From positions 222,071,517 to 222,135,516 of the forward strand of contig OY856188.1 in the NCBI GenBank assembly GCA_963693315.1: a stretch of DNA of 64,000 nt, in the 5' to 3' direction. The first letter of the stretch is position 1. Each line of letters begins with the position of its first letter. A program made the position numbers and the translations under genes. Source of the stretch: Diogma glabrata. Its lineage: Eukaryota > Arthropoda > Insecta > Diptera > Cylindrotomidae. The notes under the pieces are model-generated. The model was not told where the DNA came from and made no database searches. It saw nothing but the letters and a program-made list of their open reading frames with translations. Shown in pieces: positions 46,656 to 60,115 of this stretch.

Positions 46656-47219
46656 CGATTCAATTATGGACGAACGTTTGCATAATTCATAATGTTTAAT
46701 ACTTAGAGAAGTGATTGGCCAATGTCAAAATATACCAGTTTCTTCTACATTTATTTATGAGAAAATCGGTCATTCCAGTCAGTATCAATTAATGTAATCA
46801 GGGTACAGAATATTCACAAGTCTATCATTTTTATGAAAGATATGATTAACGGAGTGGGGTGCTAAACTGGGTGAGTTCCTCATAAGTTGGATAATTAACT
46901 CAAATTGGCGTTATTTTATTGGACGTTATTTAACAATTATAACTTCTGATGGTTCCAGAATAAATACCTGTAAATATTCTCAATAAGGAGAAGTATCAAC
47001 GGAAAATATCCAGTACCAAGAGAATATAGGGACATTCAGGAACAAGAGTATTTGACTTTACTATTACAAACATATATCAAAAGAAAATATCCATTGTTTT
47101 TTATCAAATAATAACAGTATACAGAACCAGTAAATCCGTAGGTTGAATTTTTCGAATAATATAATAAAATTAAATAACTTGTATGTATATGTAGAAATGA
47201 CAGAAAACCTGCGCCCAAG
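46656..47219. other. non-coding interval
   Basis: A minus-strand open frame reaching 47036-47356 overlaps the cysteine-rich fragment that follows and looks like a shadow. Nothing else recognised. Confidence 0.45.
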
Positions 47220-47499
47220 TATACTATCGAACTAATATTCTGTGGATGCGCAGGATATTGTAATATGTTGCCCTGTAGTTGCAGGAAGCCTCCCTTGCAA
47301 TCTTGCCTGTAAAATTTGTGAAGGCTCAATTTGCAACAATACTGAAAGATATTCAATTGAAAACGTTATCGCGGCAGAGAGAGAGGCCTTAGATAAAGAA
47401 GATAAACTACTTACAAATACGTTAGTTGATGATGAAGAAAATGAACGGACTAGCGATATGTCACTTGATGAAGAATTTGTTATTTATCAACATATTTAA
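47220..47499 (+). pseudogene. cysteine-rich (CXC-like) protein fragment
   Basis: Not firmly identified. One frame reads 'FCGCAGYCNMLPCSCRKPPL' (47228-47290). The next frame continues 'CNLACKICEGSICNN' and an acidic tail, 'ALDKEDKLLTNTLVDDEENE', to the stop at 47499. Joined by one frameshift, the pattern C-x-C-x3-C...C-x-C-R-K...C-x3-C-x2-C resembles the CXC/tesmin-like cysteine motif seen at the C-terminus of many uncharacterised insect transposon-associated proteins. An AATAAA-like signal (TCAATAAAAATTTT) follows at about 47563. Probably a decayed transposon gene; no upstream domain seen. Confidence 0.4.
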
Positions 47500-47844
47500 A
47501 AATTAAAGTTGTTAATCAATGAGGTTAGGTAAAATTAGAGTTGGATCGTATTTGATTTGAGTTCAATAAAAATTTTTTAAACGCCAATTACATAAATAGT
47601 GACTTTCTATTCATTCGATTTCTTTCCTCCTCACATAATTTAACTAGAATTAACAATTCCAGACAGCTATTGCAGTATTGTCATCAGTCTCTAAGACATT
47701 AAAACATTAGGATTGATTAACATTCATGGGATTAACATTCATGGGACATCGATGTCAAGATAAAGAAAGGTTTCGGTGCACAATATAGTTGGAGTATGGT
47801 CGCAGATGCTGGATTCGAGGAGGGCAGGTAAAACACCCTTTGAT
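47500..47844. other. non-coding interval
   Basis: A short duplication GGGATTAACATTCATGGGA near 47725. Otherwise nothing. Confidence 0.5.
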
Positions 47845-48632
47845 GTGAATTTCATTTTATTTTTTTGCAAATGTGACACCTGGCGATGACGTTCAGACCC
47901 CAGTTCCGGTGCACCAGGTGTTCGGGGGGACGTTTTCGATGTGAAATTTGGATTCCGAGCCTCGAAAAACCCCTCATAACGATTTTCGGTTTGTTTTTAG
48001 CGATCGTATCTGGAAAACCCTCGGGGATGACGTCCGCGAGGTTCCGTTGCACCAGGTAGTCGGAGGGTCATTTTTGACGTGAAATTTATATTCAGCGCCC
48101 CAAAAAACGCCCACACAACGATTTTCGATTTGTTTCTTGCGATCTTGTCTGGAAAATTCTCGGGGATGACGTCCACGTCCAGGTTCCGGTGCACCAGGTA
48201 TCCGGAGATACTTGCCGATGCCATATTTGAATTCAGTCACCCAAAACACTCCCGGGTGCCGAGATTCTCTCCTTCCCCGCGTGAATTTTTGGAGACTCAA
48301 ATGGAGATGACTTTCATCAGCGATCCTGAGCTCCAGGTCGGTTTTGGGCGAATTTGAACATCATAATCGTGATCAGCGACCTCCAAAACCCCGCGAACCC
48401 GGTTTGAGCCAATTTTGAATCTTATTAACAAAGTTATTTAATTTTCTTAACGCGACTTCAACAAATGCAGTTTTTGAATGCATGTCTGGCTGCAGCAATA
48501 TCCGGTTTGTATAAGATACAAAGTAGATACATTTTTTACAAATAATTTTTGGAAGCGAATGCAGAAAACCGTATTCCGATTCGTCTTAGTGCAAAATTTT
48601 CCGAGGTTGAGTGCTTCATTGCCTCGACTAAA
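47845..48632 (-). repeat. two-module repeat, intact inverted copy
   Basis: Contains both modules without interruption. The 141-bp array (CACCAGGT at 47912, 48050, 48192) continues through GATCAGCGACCTCC and AAAACCCCGCGAACCCGG into the second module (to AAGTAAACAG near 48632). This copy defines the empty site for the 4.2-kb insertion at 36865-41059. Confidence 0.85.
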
Positions 48633-50040
48633 AGTAAACAGAATCTATGTTTAAAAATTTTTCTTTCAATCACGAAAAATAGTCAAAAAAATACAGTAAT
48701 TGTTTTTCAAAATAACATCATAATATTTATTTGTTGTTAATAAATTTAATTAGAAAATTAAATTGAAAATAAAACCAAACAGTTGATTTGTGTTGATATT
48801 TGAAAAATAAATATTAAATTCAAATAGACAAATCATAATTAAAAAATTGAAAATTTTAAATGAAAATTCAATGAATTTTCCGAATTGTCATAAGCAAATA
48901 ATTGATTTAATTTCATTTTATTTACATTAATGTTTTAATGTAAAATTATCATGGAATATAAAACTCCCGTAATTTGTAAATGCTTAATTTGATAGGTTAA
49001 AAGGAATGGAAAAGTTTCATGTTGGTGTTAAAGATTGTAATTTGTAAAATAGTTGGTTGTTGATTAATTGGAGTGCATAATTGGCAAAATGTTCAATTAA
49101 CGTTTCTTTGATGGCAGGTTAAATGTGTAATGGGCAAGATATTGCATGTTAGTTGTGCTTCCATTTCCTTCCTCTTACCTATAGTAATATACTATAGAGA
49201 TCTTCGAAGTCTCTATATACTTCTCAACTCAATTGTGTGTAAGAACACAATTATTTAAACTATTTCTAAAATTTGACACTTCCGGAAGCTTGCATCAACT
49301 AATTTTTTTTCGATTTTTTCATTCATTATTTTTTTTCATAATTATGAAAATTAAAAGAAAACAAATTGCAGAATATGCAATTTAACGGTAAAAGAAGATT
49401 TATGGTGACCACGGAGTTTTTTTTATGGCTCATGCGATGATAAATAAATTGAATTTTTATCAGTTGGGGTTTGGTAGCTGAAACAGCTAGTTGGTTTTGG
49501 TTTATGGTGTTAGACAGTTGTGGATTGAGTTGGCTAGATGGTTGAGACTGTTGAGAATGAGGTTTAACCGTTAGTGTTTAGAACACTTAAGTCAGTTGGG
49601 AAATATTGAGTTTCGTGGATAGACAATTTTTGTTGGAAGATGAGTCGGTTTTTTGTGATTTTTAAATATGGAGTTGGACAGTGGCTTTGAGTGAAAACTG
49701 AGTGCTTATCGTGAGAGCCAAATTAATTTTGAGAAAAAGAACTATGTGATTGTGGCAAATTAATTAATTTTTTTTTAATTTTATTTTTAAAAGTATTGGT
49801 GTTTATTATAAAACTAATTAGAATAAATTCATTAGTAATAAATTACTATAAATTAATACAAAACAGACATTGTTTATAGTGCCTATAAGAAAAGTAGGCT
49901 GAATAATAGGCCAATTTTGAACAAAATTCAATTAAATTGATTAGTTAGGATCTAAATATGATAAAATAAACTGATCTAAATATGATAAAATAAAATAAAT
50001 AAAAGCAAAATTAGAAATTGAAGGAAACTGTCTTTTTGTC
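48633..50040. other. AT-rich interval
   Basis: A 26-base near-palindrome (CTATAGAGATCTTCGAAGTC and following) lies at about 49192. A G/T-rich stretch 49460-49640 has loose GGTTGAG/AGTTGG repetition. No gene supported. Confidence 0.5.
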
Positions 50041-50570
50041 GAATACGAAATGACACCAAGGTAGGCGATACAAGTCGGAGGATACTCAGTACAAAGCAGA
50101 AGATGCCAGCAAACGTGAATGGATATAAGAAAAGATCCGGTGAGTGGTACGCCTGTTATTTAGTGATTGAGAAGTTTAATTTGTTTTTAACCTATTTCGA
50201 ATTTTGATGTTGAATTTTTTTTTGTTAATTATAATTGAGTTGGAATTGTAACAACAAAATGAAGGGCTAATGATAAAATTTTTTTAGGGAGAGTTGTGGC
50301 ATAGCAGTTCTCCCTTCTGGAGATTCTGGGTGGGGGTGATGTAGCCCGCTTTTTTTTGTTATTTTAAATTTTCTTGTGTCAGGTTGGTCACCAGAATTCA
50401 CGCCAGTCTGAGCTAGCAGCGTGTGAATGTGGTTTGCATGCTAGACCAACTGGTAGACCTTCACGGTCTACCAGACCTCCTACTAAAAATGTTTGTATTG
50501 TTATTTTTATTAAAAATTTATTAGTAAAGGAAAAATCGTCGACCCACCCTCTATGACTACATCAAACATT
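50041..50570 (+). other. possible decayed spliced exon pair
   Basis: AAAAGATCCG|GTGAGT (donor-like, about 50140) and a pyrimidine-rich TTTTCTTGTGTCAG| (about 50383) bracket a 240-base intron-like stretch. The joined frame from ATG 50103 gives a short peptide, 'NGYKKRSGWSPEFTPV', then a stop. A 10-bp hairpin, CTGGTAGACC/GGTCTACCAG, is at 50448-50472. Protein not recognised. Confidence 0.2.
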
Positions 50571-51113
50571 ACCGAAAACATTTTGGTTCAACAACGTTTA
50601 ACCATTTTTTGAAGTAAAACTACTGTATATAATTAGGTATCGATAAAATATTAAACACAAAGTTCTTGCTAAAGTAACAAGACGTTACCTTATATTTCCG
50701 TTTAAAACATTCTCTCCATCGCTAAAATTTTATAAATGTTTTTTGAATATTACAATAATCAAAGAAAACATAATATTCGTATAACAAAAGGCGTCAAATT
50801 CTAACTATTTATATTAAAGACATTTCTGTGTTGTCATTAATCATAAAAACGTGGTAATCATTTCACAATATAAAAATAATATTGATTTTCCATAATAATA
50901 TTTAACACATTATGTTGGTCTTAAAGCAAACAAAACTTGTGTTAAAATCGATTGATTTAGATTTTAGAATTACTACATTTATCGTAAACTTCAAAAGTTG
51001 TAGATTATCTTTTTATTATTTAATGGTTGATCTTAAGAATTACCAAATTAATAGAATCATTTCTAAACAGAGTTTGAATTAATTCATTAAATATTTTATA
51101 AAATAAATTGAAA
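50571..51113. other. AT-rich interval, nothing identified
   Basis: No frame or repeat supported. Confidence 0.5.
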
Positions 51114-51156
51114 ATTTTTGTTGAAAACTTGACATTCTCAAGTTTTCAACAAAAAT
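51114..51156. repeat. perfect 19-bp hairpin
   Basis: ATTTTTGTTGAAAACTTGA, a 5-base loop CATTC, and the exact reverse complement. Too short a loop and stem for a typical animal pre-miRNA. Confidence 0.85.
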
Positions 51157-51741
51157 CTCAAAATATTTTAAATAATTTAGCAGTCACATGAAATGATAGT
51201 TTGAAAAGAAATTTCTTTGGTTTGATTAAATAAACAACTAAACTTGTATGTCTCCGTTATTTCAAACTTCTTATTTCAGTACATTTACAGTAAGAAGTTC
51301 AATTAAATTAAAACATTTCAAAAAAGTGGTTAAGATAACGATCGGTTAAAGTGACATTCAAAACTGCAGCCTGATATATTCCTTTAAATATGTCTATTTG
51401 TTGTATAAGTTTTTACTCAAAATTATCTACATTTTTTAAAAGCTCTTCTACTTTTACTGTACAAATTCAGCACACAGACAATTCTAAAATAATTGTTTAA
51501 TTCATTAATAATGAAAAATAATTTTTCAGAATATTAATGGTCGTATCTTTGAACAATCATTACTTTGTCTGTTGGTTTTTCTATACTGTTATTTTATTTT
51601 CGCAAAAAAGATTGTAAAATTATCCATTTACCAACAAATAAAACAATTTCAAAAAATCTTGAACATGAACAAGATAAGGAAACAGCGGAGAAACCAAAAA
51701 GCTAAACGGCGTTTATAATTATTAAACGCGGAATTGATCTA
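51157..51741. other. AT-rich interval, nothing identified
   Basis: No frame or repeat supported. Confidence 0.5.
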
Positions 51742-54625
51742 AATTACTTCGGTCTGAAAGACCTAAGTATTACATTCATGAGTCAAAAGTGAAATTATTA
51801 CCCCCACCTTTTTGGCATTTCTCGACGTTTTAGGACCTACTGATTCTAAAAAAGCAAAAAAAAAATGTACGCTGCAGGGAAAACCGATGGAGGGATTTCA
51901 AAAATTTTTTTTCTAAAAATAGGTATACTCAAGGGACAGGTCCGAAAGGACGCTGTGTTCGATAACTGTACCGGAAGTGTGTCAAAAAAATCGTCAAGTG
52001 TGTCAAAACAAGGAAATTTGCATATTTTTTGCTTAAAAAACGTTCATTTTAAGTGATTACGAGTAGGAACATTGAACTTGGAGAAATCTTGATGGTAGGG
52101 ATTGGTATGTGAGATCAAAAACTAGATTATTGCATCATAAGTTTGTCAAAAAATGTTGTCAAGTGTGTCAAAAGAAAGATTTTTATTTATTTTTTTACCC
52201 AACTTTTTGGAAAAAAATAAAATTAATAGTTTGAACTTTGAATGACATGAAAATTTATTATTATTATAGAGAATTATGGCATTATAAGTTTATCAAAAAA
52301 ATAATGTCAAGTGTGTCAAAAAATGATTTCGTTTATTTTTTTAGCCAATTTTTTGGAAAAAAAATGTAGCTGTTTTTATGACGTAGATGTAATTGAAAAT
52401 GAAATTGGACATGGAAATTTTTGAATTTGTTATAGTTTGAAATATTTTTGGAATTTTGAAAAAAGTTTGTATTTTTGATTTTGTAATAATTTTTGCAATA
52501 GTTTTAAAATTTTGGAATTTTTAATTTTAATTTTTGATTTTGTCAGAATTTTTTTAATATTTTTAGAATTTTGAAAAATTTTTATTCTTTTATATTTTTA
52601 TAATTTTTGGAATATTGAAAAAATTTTCAATTTTTGATTTTGTAATAATTTTTGTAATTTTTTCAAAATTTTGGAAAAAGTTTGAATTTTTAAGAATTTT
52701 TGGAATATTATTGGAATTTAGAAAAAGTTTAAATTTTTGATTTTATACTAATTTTTGGAATATTTTTGGAATTTTGAAAAAAGTTTTAATTTTTGATTTT
52801 GTTATAATTTTTGCAATATTTTTAGAATTTTGAAAAAGTTTCAATTTTTGAATTTTATATGTATATATTTAGATTTTTGAAAAAGTTTCATATTTTGATT
52901 TTGTAAGAAAATTAGGAATATTCTTAGAATTTTAAAAAATTTTAAATTTTTGATTTTATTATAATTTTTGGAATTTTGGAAAAATTTTCAATTTTTGATA
53001 CTGTTATAATTTTTGCAATATTTTTAGAATTTTGGAAAAAGTTTGAATTTTTAAGAATTTTTGTAATATTATTGAGATTTAGAAAAAGTTTAAATATCTG
53101 ATTTTATTCTAATTTTTAAAATATTTATGGAATTTTGAAAAAAGTTTGATTTTAATTAATTTAACAATATTTTTGGAACTTTTATTATAATTTTCCGGCA
53201 ACGTATTGATGTTTCGTGTTAGTTTTGTAATAAATTTCTAAACAGAGATAAAAAATACTTGTACTTTAACAAAGAGTTATGTTTGATATACATCGCAACC
53301 CAAAATTAAAAACCATGTCCTCATAAAAGTTTTTTGCCGAAAACTATATCAAAATCCTTAACCCAGACCGAAGTCTTGATATCTCAGAGCTGTGATATTT
53401 CAGCCCCTCCATATTTTTATTATTATTATAGAGAATTATGGCATTATAAGTTTGTCAAAAAAATAATGTCAAATGTGACATAAAATGATTTCATTTATTT
53501 TTTTAGCCACTTTTTTGGAAAAAAAATGTAGCTGTTTTTATGACGTAAATGTAATTGAACATGAACTTGGACATGCACATTTTTGAATTTGTTATAGGTT
53601 TTGAAATATTTTTGGAATTTTGAAAAAAAGTTTTAATTTTTGATTTTGTAATAATTTTTGCAATATTTTTAGAATTTTGGAAAAAGTTTTGATTTTTGTT
53701 ACAATTTTTAGAATTTAAAAAAAAAATAGACTTCTTTTATATATAATTTTAAAATTTTAAAAAAAAGTTTAAATTTTTGATTTTGTAAGAATTTTTGGAA
53801 TATTTTTAGAATTTTGAAAAATTTTTGATTTTTTCATAATTTTGGAAAAAGTTTCAATTTTTGATATTGTTATAATTTTTGCAATATTTTTAGAATTTTG
53901 GAAAAAGTTTAAATTTTTGAATTTTTAAGAATTTCTGGAATATTATTAAAATTTAGAAAAAGTTTAAATTATTGATTTTATTCTAATTTTTGGAATATTT
54001 TTAGAATTTTGAAAAAAAAAATTGGATTTTTGAATTTTATATATATTTTTAGAATTTTGAAAAAAGTTTCAATTTTTGATTTTGTAAGAATTTTTGGAAT
54101 ATTTTTAGAATTTTGAAATAATTTCAAATTTTTATTATATTATAATTTTTAAACTTTGGAAAAAGTTTGTATTTTTGATTTTGTTATAATTTATGCAATA
54201 TTTTTAGAGTTTTTGAAAAAGTTTTGATCTTTGATTTTGCTATAATTTTTGAAATATTTTTAGAATTTTGTTTGAAAAAAGTTTGAATTTTTGATTTTGT
54301 TTAATTTTTAAAATATTTTTGGAATTTTGAAAGAAATATGAATTTGTGATTTTGGAATATTTTCTCGAAACGCTAAATGGAGAGATTTTGAGTAGTTTGT
54401 TGATTGTATAATCTTTTCGCTAAATTATGTTAATTTATGATCTGTTTATAATTTTCCATCTGTTATAATTTATGATCTGTTTTAATTTGAATTATAATTA
54501 AAACTAAAAACCATGTCCTCATAAAAGTTTTTTGCCGAAAACTATATCAAAATCCTTAACCCAGACCGAAGTCTTGATATCTCAGAACTGTGAGATTTCA
54601 GCCCCTTCATATTTTTCCATTTTGT
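51742..54625 (+). repeat. composite satellite-core repeat, copy C (duplicated core)
   Basis: Head AATTACTTCGGTCTGAAAGA (51744) to GTACCGGAAGTGTGTC (51969), then 133-bp-type units (52140-52330), the AT-rich array (52430-53160) and the tail (53200-53415, CAGCCCCTCCATATTTTT). A second unit-array-tail series follows directly (53425-54625), beginning again at AGAGAATTATGGCATT and ending CAGCCCCTTCATATTTTT. The second series retains the CTCGAAACGCTAAATGGAGA and CTAAATTATGTTAA block that is split by the foldback in copy B. Confidence 0.85.
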
Positions 54626-54684
54626 TTTGAAGTTCAAGTAAATTTTCTAATAAACAATCAATTGCAATAATCGCAAATTAAGTT

Positions 54685-55392
54685 ATATCGTCGCCTTAAT
54701 AATGAAATAACGTATGCCATATATACGTTGTTATTATATAATGGGTGCGCTGCATTCCCCATAAGGATGTCTATAAAGTGGCATTTTAACATTTTCCAAT
54801 TTTTTTATAACTGGGGGTGAAAATTAATATATTGTTAATTAACGTACATGCAAATTTGAATTTGGTTAAATATTGAAACAGCTTAAATGCATGTACGGTA
54901 TTTCAATTCCTACAGAATAAAAACTTGGGTAAAATCAGTGTCGTATACTTAACATACATTACGATCGCCACATGAAATAGTAAATCTAAAATACTGTATA
55001 AGCATCATTCATTACTACATGATATGCCGGTTCATATAAATAAAAAATTGTAAAAATTTTATGCGTTAGTTCAATAATAGTTAGTTTTAGACTTAATCGC
55101 ACTTCCATGCAAAATGAAATAACGTATATGAAATATGAAATAACGTATAAGGTACCTGATTGACTTTTCACCTCTTTTTAGGTAAAAAAGCCAGCAGGTA
55201 CCAATGTGAAATTTTAATATGCTGTGGAGAAATTAGTCAAGATTAATTGGTAGAAATTTTTTTCCAATATCTTTATTCATTCAGTAGTGCTGCCGAGTTT
55301 ACGAAAATCAGAAAATCGAAAAATCTTTAAACCCAATTATCTCGAAACTACACTTTTGCGAATACGTTGTTTCATTATTAAAGCGACGATAT
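54685..55392. mobile_element. 708-bp TIR element
   Basis: ATATCGTCGCCTTAATAATG... (54685-54715) pairs with ...CATTATTAAAGCGACGATAT (55362-55392) over 31 bases with two mismatches. The end motif GAAATAACGTAT also recurs inside (about 55118, 55137). No transposase; probably non-autonomous. Confidence 0.75.
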
Positions 55393-55782
55393 TAAGAAAA
55401 TAAGTTTAATTTAGCTAAAAATAAATTAATTAAGACTTCACAGCACGTGTCATTCGAACGGTAGCGATTTCTCGAATAATGAGATAACATTGGTGTTTCT
55501 TGGTTTCAACTAATGCCTTCACATCTTGTATTTTGGGTGGCAGTTTGGAAGCAATTAAAAAACAGTGTGCTAGGTTCTAGAAAACCAAATAGATTGACCC
55601 GTTTGGTGAAAGTCAGAAGTAGAATAGGTTCCCAATGGCACTTTGTTTGCACCTTTACACATGTTGCCACTTTCTGGTATGTTTGTTTATCTTCGTATCT
55701 ATGTTTGTTCATCAACTATTATGAAAACAAAAATTATTTACATGTAAACAAACAATAGATGCACAGAGTGTAGCATCACTCT
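55393..55782. other. interval with overlapping short frames
   Basis: Open frames on both strands at 55506-55758 overlap almost completely. The sequence is less AT-rich than its surroundings but I do not recognise either product. Confidence 0.35.
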
Positions 55783-55982
55783 NNNNNNNNNNNNNNNNNN
55801 NNNNNNNNNNNNNNNNNNNNNNNNNNNNNNNNNNNNNNNNNNNNNNNNNNNNNNNNNNNNNNNNNNNNNNNNNNNNNNNNNNNNNNNNNNNNNNNNNNNN
55901 NNNNNNNNNNNNNNNNNNNNNNNNNNNNNNNNNNNNNNNNNNNNNNNNNNNNNNNNNNNNNNNNNNNNNNNNNNNNNNNNNN
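55783..55982. other. assembly gap
   Basis: Exactly 200 N at the edge of a long TA tract; the true length is likely unknown. Confidence 0.99.
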
Positions 55983-57898
<1,916 letters not shown>

Positions 57899-57912
57899 AA
57901 TATATATGTATA

Positions 57913-58324
57913 TTAGACATGACCTAACTTATGAAGTTGTTATTTTCATCCCTCCCACCGACTAATTATGTTCCTTTTGACTCGAAAATGAAGTGTATGC
58001 AGTTTTACTGAAATCGGAAAATAATTACCCACCGCGCAGTGGCGTCGAAGATAAGAAAATTAGCAGAATAATAGGATTTTTTATGTATATCAGATATAAT
58101 CATCTTAAAATATAATATATCTAATAATTTCGATTTTTTATTAAAAGCTAATTACTTTACAGAAATCGATCTTAGGAAAGCGTTTTAATTATTTTCCGTA
58201 ATTATTTTCCGATGTCAATAAAACTGGATATAGTTCATATTCGAGTCAAATGGAACATAAATAGCCGGTGGGAGCGAAGAAAAAGATGGTTTGAAAATTG
58301 TTCATACATATCTGGTCATGCCTA

Positions 58325-58325
<1 letters not shown>
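57913..58325. mobile_element. 413-bp TIR element with ~90-bp arms
   Basis: Ends TTAGACATGACC and, inverted, TTAGGCATGACC. The arms share TCCCACCGRCTAWTTATGTT and CCWTTTGACTCGAAWATGAA, then CGGAAAATAATTA. The flanks are compatible with a TA duplication. No coding capacity. Confidence 0.8.

Positions 58326-58373
<48 letters not shown>
58326..58373. repeat. (TA)n microsatellite
   Basis: About 22 TA units between two TIR elements. Confidence 0.95.
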
Positions 58374-58374
<1 letters not shown>

Positions 58375-58378
<4 letters not shown>

Positions 58379-58629
58379 CTGTAGGTGGGAGGTAAACTAC
58401 ACCAAGTCATATTTTTAAAATTTTACAGGAAAGCCAAAAAACTGTTTGAAAATGGACTATTTACTATGGACTTGGACTATTTAAAATTGTTCTATCTCGA
58501 AAACTACACTAGTTAGGACTCAGTGCTATCAACCTCTCGGTAGAGAACAAAATCCTGATTCTAACAGTATAAAAAAACGTATTTTGAAAAAATTGGACTT
58601 GGTGTAGTTTACCTCCCACCTACAGATAT
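58375..58629. mobile_element. 255-bp MITE with perfect 34-bp TIR
   Basis: ATATCTGTAGGTGGGAGGTA at 58375 continues to GTC at 58408 and is exactly complementary to 58596-58629. The target is TA-rich, so TSD length is ambiguous. No coding capacity. Confidence 0.9.
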
Positions 58630-59876
58630 ATATATCTACCAAAACTCCTGCACCAGTACGAATGCGATCTATAGTCTCAGTGATAAGGACATCTATATAT
58701 GCATTTGCAACGTTTGATTTAAACTATAAATTCCTTAAAAAAAGGTTCCAAATGTGGTTTGTAGCACAAACAAAAGAGACACTAGGAAAAACAATATATA
58801 AATCGTTCAATATATGTAGAGGCACCATTAACTTGTCTTAACACAATTCTGTGTTACAGAAACTTGATTTAATTTGATTGCAATGAAATAACAATGACAA
58901 TATAACCAAACTTTTTTGTTGTTGTCCGTATGACAAATTATTGGTTTACTTTTCTTTTCACATAATTTAATTTTTTCGGGTATATTGTTTTGGGTATGAT
59001 CTCAAAAAAAAACACTCTCAAAGGAGTCATAATGGTTGAATTAAATTAACTTTGAACGTATAATATTAGATTGAAACAGGGTAAGATATATTGTAACTTC
59101 GAATTGAATTATATTTTTCGTTGTTATTCTTGGTTAAGTTAAGGAAAAGGTTTTCTTAAATTTTATGATATCTTTTCATTTAAGTTCATGTTAACAAGAT
59201 TAACCTTACATTTTTTTTTATTATTATGGGGAATAAACAAGCTCATGCAGAAAAAAGCGTTAAAGACAATATTCACAAAATCTCTTATAATATCGTTTTT
59301 GTTTAACTAATCCAACTAATTAACTTGTAGATTTAATTAAATTATTACCAGCTTCACACTTTCTATGCTTAATTTTATTCGATCCAATAAATCAACTCCA
59401 AAATCTAACCGAAGCAGAAAATAAATGAAATTCTTTTATATTACAGACTTTTTGCAAAAACCCCTTACGAAAAATTTAAATTTCAAATTAATTTCAACAC
59501 AAATCAAGGAAACCTCCATAAAATTAAAATTTGATAAAAGCTTTTTGCTTTTACGAAAAGAAACAAGAGTGATTTGTGAATGAAATTTTCTAGAAAATCA
59601 TTTTAAGGGAGACCCGAACAATAAAAACAACAACAACCAAAAATGAAACAACAAGAAAATTTGTCTGTTTTTGACATATTTAAATAATTAGCCAAAGGCA
59701 ATTTATATGAATGTAAGGGAAGAAAATGTTTGTTTTGTTTCTTTAAGATTATCATTATTGTCATCAACACCATAAACATCAATTTATATACATCACCATT
59801 TTTAAACTCTAATTTAATTCATCATAAATTTTGTATTTATGTTAATAAAATTTCCTTTGGTTGAATTAATAATTAT
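58630..59876. other. AT-rich interval, nothing identified
   Basis: No frame or repeat supported. Confidence 0.5.
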
Positions 59877-60115
59877 TTTTTATTCGCCTACATATTAATC
59901 TGTGTTACTTTATTACTGTGATTTACGGCGTTAAAGTGTCACTTTTTAGCCATATATTTTGTTGTCATAGTTACGTCCAAATAAGTAAAAAATATTTGTA
60001 TTTGTTTAAATTTTATAAAAAATGAAAATCTTTATCAAAGCACCCTTTCGATTCCATATTTCCTAATCCAATTAAGATATTTGTTATTCTTTGTTGTCAT
60101 AGTTATACGATTTGT
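59877..60115 (-). mobile_element. partial copy of the TTTTATTCGCC MITE
   Basis: TTTTATTCGCCTACATATTA, GTTACTTTATTACTGTGATTT and GTCATAGTTACGTCCAAA match the reverse complement of 31775-32134 in order over about 240 bases. The other end is missing. Confidence 0.8.

Noticed and set aside
47997..48300. Overlapping minus-strand frames of 75-108 codons
   Set aside because: Repeat-generated frames in the 141-bp array; no start context or conserved domain.
55506..55758. Paired open frames on both strands
   Set aside because: Mutually overlapping, no recognisable motif; kept only as an unassigned interval.
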